Positions 23,383 to 27,860 of a DNA stretch of 27,860 nucleotides are shown piece by piece (the stretch's first letter is position 1; each line of letters opens with the position of its first letter). The translations under genes were made by a program, and so were the position numbers. The notes beneath the pieces were generated by a model that did not search any database, was not told the origin of the DNA, and worked only from the letters and a program-made list of their open reading frames with translations. Source of the DNA: Paludibacteraceae bacterium (GTDB lineage Bacteria; Bacteroidota; Bacteroidia; Bacteroidales; Paludibacteraceae). The stretch is taken from positions 1-27,860 of the forward strand of contig JAEDGZ010000028.1 of the NCBI GenBank assembly GCA_016297215.1. Direction: 5' to 3'.

Positions 23383-24684
23383 TTTAATCTCCTTCCCTTG
23401 GCAGAAACGATAGGTTATCTGCCGGTCGTCCCCCAAATAGACAAACCGCTCCAACCGCTGTTTCAGGTCGTAGGGTGTTGCCTCTTTCGGCAGAGCATTG
23501 AGGGGAGAATCTTCTATCACCAGCGCGTCGAACGCATATCCTTTCTCGAACGAGCCCACTTTCCCGAAGAAACTGCCTCCGCCTTTCGTGGCGAGGTAGA
23601 AGACCTCCGAGAGTTTGAGGAAGGGCTCCTCGCCCTGCGTCTGCGCATAGCGCAACTTGCTCATCTCCACCGCGTACTGCATCACGCGGAACATCGACAG
23701 ATGGTGCCCGCCCGAGATGTCCGAACCCAAGGCAATGGGCACACCCTTTTGCAGGAATCGGCGCACAGGTGCAATGCCCGAACCGAGGTTGCAGTTAGAA
23801 GTCGGGCAGTGCACGGCATACACTTGGTTTTCCCGCATCAAGCGCAACTCCTCCCCCTCCGTGTAGCAACAATGCGCCATCAGCGTAGGCATTGGGGACC
23901 TGGGCGTCTCGCCCGCGCTAAGTGTCTCCCCGAACAAACCATAGCGGCGGTAGGCATCGCCATAGCACGTTGCCTCCGGCTCCAACTCGCGTACCCACTG
24001 TATCTCCGCTCTGTTCTCGCTCAGGTGCGACTGCACAGGCAGGTGATGTTGCGCTGCGAAGTTGCCCAATGCCTGCAACATCATAGGCGTGCAAGCAGGG
24101 ATGAAACGCGGGGTAACGATGGGCTTCACCCGCTCGTAGCCCGCCACATGGGCTGTCAAGCGCTCCATGTCTCGGATAGCCGTCTCAGGGCTGTTCGCCA
24201 ATGCCTCAGGGCAGTTCCTATCCATCCCCACCAGCCCGATATACGATCCCATCCCCGCCTCGGCGAACAAGTCCGCCAGCAGGCAGGTGGCATCCGCGTG
24301 GGTAGTGGCAAAGACGGCAGCCCGCATCGTGCCATGCAACCATAGGTCGTGCACAAACCGCCGATACATATTGTCGGCATAAGCAAGGTCGGCATACCGC
24401 TCCTCCTCGGGGAAAGTGTAGGTGTTGAGCCACGGCAGCAACTCCATATCCATCGCAATCCCCATGTTGCGATACTGCGGCGCATGCACATGCAGGTCGT
24501 TCATCGCAGGGATAAGCAATGCCTCGCCAAAGTCCCGCACCTCCGCCCCTGCATACGCTTCGGGTAAGGTCTCATATACGCCCTCTATCGTTCCATCCTC
24601 CGCCACGACAACATATCCCCGCTCCAAAACGCAAAACGCCTCGGGAGTAGGAGTAAACAATATGTTCGCGCGATATATCGCCAT
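23365..24684 (-). CDS. guaD: Guanine deaminase
   Basis: This amidohydrolase converts guanine to xanthine for purine salvage or catabolism. The 439-residue product has the zinc ligands H65 and H67 (DLHVHAPQ), the family block SHLSENRAEIQWV (H220, E223), H271 in MAHCCYTEGEE, TSNCNLGSG and the catalytic aspartate in LGSDISGG. All are as expected for GuaD. The ATG at 24684 is clear, seven bases beyond the gtrA stop. Two oddities: residues about 256-265 (SAGETPRSPM), just before the H271 strand, are encoded by the dispersed palindromic element (23891-23918), and the C-terminal residues TINN come from a TTGTTAA array. The catalytic residues remain intact, so the insertion may be tolerated. Confidence 0.92.
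   Translation of the reverse strand: MAIYRANILFTPTPEAFCVLERGYVVVAEDGTIEGVYETLPEAYAGAEVRDFGEALLIPAMNDLHVHAPQYRNMGIAMDMELLPWLNTYTFPEEERYADLAYADNMYRRFVHDLWLHGTMRAAVFATTHADATCLLADLFAEAGMGSYIGLVGMDRNCPEALANSPETAIRDMERLTAHVAGYERVKPIVTPRFIPACTPMMLQALGNFAAQHHLPVQSHLSENRAEIQWVRELEPEATCYGDAYRRYGLFGETLSAGETPRSPMPTLMAHCCYTEGEELRLMRENQVYAVHCPTSNCNLGSGIAPVRRFLQKGVPIALGSDISGGHHLSMFRVMQYAVEMSKLRYAQTQGEEPFLKLSEVFYLATKGGGSFFGKVGSFEKGYAFDALVIEDSPLNALPKEATPYDLKQRLERFVYLGDDRQITYRFCQGKEIKLTINN
23891..23918 (-). repeat. Dispersed palindromic element, copy in guaD
   Basis: The plus strand reads ATTGGGGACCTGGGCGTC then TCGCCCGCGC. It shares GGGGAC and the hairpin GGGCG-TCT-CGCCC with the copies at 7022-7049, 10050-10079 and 12277-12306. 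Here guaD reads the opposite strand of the element, giving SAGETPRSPM. Confidence 0.72.
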
Positions 24685-24691
24685 AGGAGAT

Positions 24692-25147
24692 TTACGATTT
24701 ACTAATTGGTCTTTGTTCCTTGTTCTTGACTCCTTGTTCCTTAAAGAACGGCATCAGCACGAAGTAATTGACTATTCCCGCGAGGGCGATGGCGGCTATG
24801 CCTGCCCACTCCTCGGGCATGGTGCAGAGTATCAACAGGTGGAGGAAGGCAATCTGCACCACGTAGTTCACTGCGCGTCCGACCAAGAACCCGCCTGCGT
24901 TCTTCAAGCACGGCTTGGAGCGGAAGGTGTAGAAACTCGTAAGCAGGTAGTTGCTCACCATCTCCACGCAGAACCCTATCGTGAACGCCAATGTTACATA
25001 TCCGTGCAAGTCAGGGCAATAACGCTCAAACAAAGCCAAGAAGACATAGTAGATGCCATACTGCATCGCCGTCCCAATGGCTCCCACCACGGTGAAACGC
25101 ACCGGTGAACGATATTTACGCGGCAAACGCCCTGTCCATGTACGCAT
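24692..25147 (-). CDS. GtrA-family membrane protein
   Basis: This is a small membrane protein of the GtrA/DPMS family. Relatives help flip lipid-linked sugars or are found with cell-envelope glycosyltransferases; no specific role is evident here. The 151 residues have four hydrophobic helices (about 15-38, 48-68, 83-105 and 112-135) and the family motifs RFTVVGAIGTAMQYGIYY and NYLLTSFYTFRS. The ATG at 25147 is the obvious start. The C-terminal tail EQGVKNKEQRPISKS is encoded by a period-7 array (24694-24742), so it is probably not conserved. guaD starts seven bases after its stop, so the two are co-transcribed. Confidence 0.9.
   Translation of the reverse strand: MRTWTGRLPRKYRSPVRFTVVGAIGTAMQYGIYYVFLALFERYCPDLHGYVTLAFTIGFCVEMVSNYLLTSFYTFRSKPCLKNAGGFLVGRAVNYVVQIAFLHLLILCTMPEEWAGIAAIALAGIVNYFVLMPFFKEQGVKNKEQRPISKS
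24694..24742. repeat. Period-7 array at the 3' end of gtrA, seven units
   Basis: On the plus strand: ACGATTT, ACTAATT, GGTCTTT, GTTCCTT, GTTCTTG, ACTCCTT, GTTCCTT. It encodes the charged C-terminal tail of GtrA and reaches its stop codon. Confidence 0.75.
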
Positions 25148-25180
25148 ATGCTAATGATTAATGACCGCTCGCTTTGCTCG

Positions 25181-25260
25181 CTGAAAGATAAAGGATAAAA
25201 GACGAATTACATTCGTTGATGAGACTCAGAGTCGAAACTATTTAGTCTTTTATCTTTCAG
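25181..25260. repeat. Inverted repeat between alaS and gtrA
   Basis: CTGAAAGATAAA then GGATAAAAGAC (25181-25203) pairs with GTCTTTTATCTTTCAG (25245-25260), the right arm lacking seven bases. The left arm itself has a period-7 pattern (AAAGATA, AAGGATA, AAAGACG). A GACTCAGAGTC palindrome lies in the loop. It could act as a terminator after alaS, but there is no long T-run. Confidence 0.6.
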
Positions 25261-25278
25261 TGCAACGGTCTTGTGTCC

Positions 25279-27860
25279 TTATATCAATGCCGCCAGCATC
25301 TCTTCCATAGCGGCTTGCAGTCCTTCGACGTTGCGTCCGCCGGCGGTAGCCATCTGCGGTTGCCCGCCGCCGCCACCTTGGATATGCTTGGCTGCTGACT
25401 TAATCATCTGTCCGGCATTCTTCCCTGCCTCCACCAACGGTTGCGAGAGGAAGACGGAAATCATCGGCTTGCCCTCCCATTGGGTGGCACCCACCACGGC
25501 GAACTTCATATCCGTGAAACGCCCTTTGAGCAGAGGTAGCACGCCGCGAATCATCCCCGGCTCCACATCGCCCTCTAAACGCACCAGTTTGATATCGTGG
25601 TAGTCCTCAGCCCGTGCTATCAGGTTGTCGCGATAGTGCTCCAGTTTCTCCACCATGAACGCCTCCACATCTTTCTTCAACTGCGCGTTCTCTTTGATGG
25701 CTTTCGTGATGGCGGACGTAAGGTCGGGTGCGTTGTTGAACAATGCTTTCAGCCCTACCAGCACATCTTGTTGTGCATAATAGAGTTCGTCGGCTTTTCC
25801 CGCGGTAACCGCTTCTATACGGCGCACGCCGGCGGCGATACTCGTCTCCATCACGATACGCACGGAGCCGATGCGTCCTGTGGAATTGACATGGCAACCG
25901 CCGCACAACTCCACCGAAGGACCGTACTTTATCACGCGCACGTCATCGCCGTATTTCTCGCCGAAGAGTGCCATCGCACCCATCGCTTTCGCCTCGGCTA
26001 TCGGTGTGTGGCGCGACTCTTCGAGGCGGAAATCCGTGCGAATCAGTTGGTTTGCCAACTGCTCTATCTTGCGCAACTCCTCGGGCGTAACTTTCTGATA
26101 ATGTGAGAAGTCGAAGCGCAGCGAGTCGGCGGTTACAAGGCTACCTTTCTGCTCCACGTGGTTGCCCAGCACTTGGCGCAACGCATAGTGGAGTATATGG
26201 GTGCAGGTGTGGTTGCAGGCTATCGCCTGACGGCGCGCATCGTCCACCTTTGCGGTTAGCGTAGCCGAGGGATCGGTGGGCAACTCGGAGCAGATATGCA
26301 CGGCGAGGTTGTTCTCGCGCTTGGTGTCGATCACTCGCACGCTGCCCAGTGTACCCGTGTCGCCTATCTCACCACCCATCTCTGCGTAGAAAGGTGTCTT
26401 GGAGAGTACCACTTGGTAGAAGGTCTTGCCTTTCTGGCTCACTTGGCGGTAGCGCAGAATCTCCGTCTCCACCTCCAGTTGGTCATAACCCACGAACTCC
26501 GGTTCACCTTCGCGCAACACCGTCCAGTCGCCTAAGTCCTGCTTGTTGGCGCTGCGTCCCATCTCTTTCTGATGCTCCAGCGCACGGTTATACTCCTCTT
26601 CGTTGGTGGTAAAGCCGTTCTCGCGCAGGATGAGTTCGGTCAGGTCGAGCGGGAAACCGTAGGTGTCTTTCAGCGTGAAGACATCCGTGCCGGAGATCTC
26701 CTTGCCTTTCGCCTCTTTCATCAGTTTGTCGAGCAGCGAGATACCTTTTTCCAGCGTGCGGAGGAAAGCCTCTTCCTCGCTCTTGATGACGGGGATAATC
26801 TGCTTCTCCTGCGCTTTGAGTTCGGGATACGCATCGCCCATGTCGTCTATCAGTTGCGGCACCAGTTGGTAGAGGAATGCTTCGCGTTGGTTCAGGAACG
26901 TGTAGGCATAGCGCACGGCGCGGCGCAGGATACGGCGAATCACGTAGCCGGCTTTCTCGTTGCTCGGCAGTTGCCCATCGGTGATGGCAAAGGCGATGGT
27001 GCGTATATGGTCCGCCACCACGCGCATGGCGATGTCGGTCTTCTCCTCTTTGCCGTACTCGCAGCCGCATATCTCGCCGATGCGACGGAGCATGGGTTGG
27101 AAGACATCGGTGTCGTAGTTGCTCTGCTTGCCTTGCAGGGTGCGCACCAGTCGCTCGAAGCCCATGCCGGTGTCAATCACCTTCTTGGGCAGTCCTTCCA
27201 AGGAGCCGTCTGCCTTGCGGTTGTACTGCATGAAGACAAGGTTCCAAATCTCTATCACCTGCGGGTGGTCTTTGTTGACCAACTCGCGCCCGGACACAGT
27301 CTGTTTCTCGTCTTCGTTGCGGCTGTCCACGTGTATCTCCGAGCAGGGACCGCAGGGTCCTGTGTCGCCCATCTCCCAGAAGTTATCGTGTTTGTTGCCG
27401 TTGAGGATATGGTCGGCAGGCAGGTGCTTTGCCCAGATAGCAGCCGCCTCGTCGTCGCGCTCCAGTCCCTCGTCGGGCGCACCCTCGAAGACCGTTACAT
27501 AGAGGTCTTTGGGGTCAATATGCAGCACGTCCACGATATACTCCCATGCGAAGTTGATAGCCCCTTCTTTGAAGTAGTCGCCAAACGACCAGTTGCCGAG
27601 CATCTCAAACATCGTGTGGTGGTAGGTGTCGTGCCCTACTTCCTCCAAGTCGTTGTGCTTACCGCTCACGCGCAGACACTTCTGCGAGTCTGCCACACGC
27701 GGGTACTTAATCGGGTCATTACCCAAGATGATACCCTTCCACGGGTTCATACCCGCGTTGGTGAACATCAGCGTGGGGTCATCTTTGATTACCATTGGCG
27801 CGGAGGGTACTACTTGGTGTCCCTTCGACGCCATAAAGTCCAAAAAGGATTGACGTATTT
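25279..27860 (-). CDS. alaS: Alanyl-tRNA synthetase (5' end beyond the window)
   Basis: This enzyme charges tRNA-Ala with alanine and edits mischarged serine and glycine. About 860 residues are visible. The frame is open to the right edge and its first visible residues read IRQSFLDFMASKGH, matching the usual AlaRS N-terminus, so only a few residues are missing. The catalytic core is intact (PSAPMVIKDDPTLMFTNAGM, HDTYHHTMFEMLGNWSFGDYF split over neighbouring residues, GMGFERL). The editing domain has HTCTHILHYALRQ and the zinc-site CGGCHVNSTGRIG, followed by a coiled coil and a C-Ala domain with GGGGGQPQMATAGGRN. A TTG at 27843 would start mid-motif and is not the true start. Confidence 0.96.
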   Translation of the reverse strand, partial: IRQSFLDFMASKGHQVVPSAPMVIKDDPTLMFTNAGMNPWKGIILGNDPIKYPRVADSQKCLRVSGKHNDLEEVGHDTYHHTMFEMLGNWSFGDYFKEGAINFAWEYIVDVLHIDPKDLYVTVFEGAPDEGLERDDEAAAIWAKHLPADHILNGNKHDNFWEMGDTGPCGPCSEIHVDSRNEDEKQTVSGRELVNKDHPQVIEIWNLVFMQYNRKADGSLEGLPKKVIDTGMGFERLVRTLQGKQSNYDTDVFQPMLRRIGEICGCEYGKEEKTDIAMRVVADHIRTIAFAITDGQLPSNEKAGYVIRRILRRAVRYAYTFLNQREAFLYQLVPQLIDDMGDAYPELKAQEKQIIPVIKSEEEAFLRTLEKGISLLDKLMKEAKGKEISGTDVFTLKDTYGFPLDLTELILRENGFTTNEEEYNRALEHQKEMGRSANKQDLGDWTVLREGEPEFVGYDQLEVETEILRYRQVSQKGKTFYQVVLSKTPFYAEMGGEIGDTGTLGSVRVIDTKRENNLAVHICSELPTDPSATLTAKVDDARRQAIACNHTCTHILHYALRQVLGNHVEQKGSLVTADSLRFDFSHYQKVTPEELRKIEQLANQLIRTDFRLEESRHTPIAEAKAMGAMALFGEKYGDDVRVIKYGPSVELCGGCHVNSTGRIGSVRIVMETSIAAGVRRIEAVTAGKADELYYAQQDVLVGLKALFNNAPDLTSAITKAIKENAQLKKDVEAFMVEKLEHYRDNLIARAEDYHDIKLVRLEGDVEPGMIRGVLPLLKGRFTDMKFAVVGATQWEGKPMISVFLSQPLVEAGKNAGQMIKSAAKHIQGGGGGQPQMATAGGRNVEGLQAAMEEMLAALI

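Overview
The window looks like a chromosomal segment from a member of the Bacteroidota, most likely Bacteroidales (inference). The grounds are four promoters of the TTTG / TAnnTTTG type with identical geometry, a Bacteroidota-style type II-C CRISPR locus with a 47-bp repeat, and the gene families present: Uup, PnuC, an Ig-like outer-membrane lipoprotein, a 7TM-HD phosphohydrolase and a two-domain acyl-CoA dehydratase activase. No tRNA, rRNA, transposase or phage gene was seen.

Layout. 1-5350 is a type II-C CRISPR-Cas locus. The last repeat of an array lies at the left edge, followed by a terminator, then cas2-cas1-cas9 on the minus strand. A tracrRNA is transcribed divergently from cas9, and its anti-repeat pairs with the first 25 bases of the repeat. 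5457-11936 is a minus-strand run reading glucokinase (ROK), polysaccharide deacetylase, Ig-like lipoprotein, pnuC, uup. The first three are tightly linked behind one promoter. 11937-12816 is a repeat-rich intergenic region. 12699-18445 is a plus-strand run behind one promoter: HXXEE membrane protein, two-domain activase, DUF2229/2-hydroxyacyl-CoA dehydratase protein, TetR regulator. 18508-27860 is a minus-strand run reading alaS (5' end outside the window), gtrA, guaD, phosphohexomutase, 7TM-HD phosphohydrolase, tRNA-dihydrouridine synthase.

The most unusual feature is the repeat content. (1) Arrays of period-7 units with different sequences sit at gene ends and between protein domains. They supply or touch the stop codons of at least five genes. 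One 42-bp array carries two in-frame stops and splits what looks like a single ~1450-aa activase gene into two. (2) A short palindromic element (core GGCG-TCT-CGCC next to GGGGAC) occurs in uup, guaD, the lipoprotein gene and an intergenic region, and is translated in three different frames. (3) A second short repeat with an identical 19-mer lies in frame in linkers of both uup and the dehydratase gene. (4) Period-9 and period-11 arrays and a MITE-like inverted repeat fill other gaps. Together these suggest a genome in which short repeats are continually inserted at gene boundaries and tolerated inside proteins. The CRISPR locus is a complete, recognisable type II-C effector set. Its array tail resembles a second, diverged tracrRNA.
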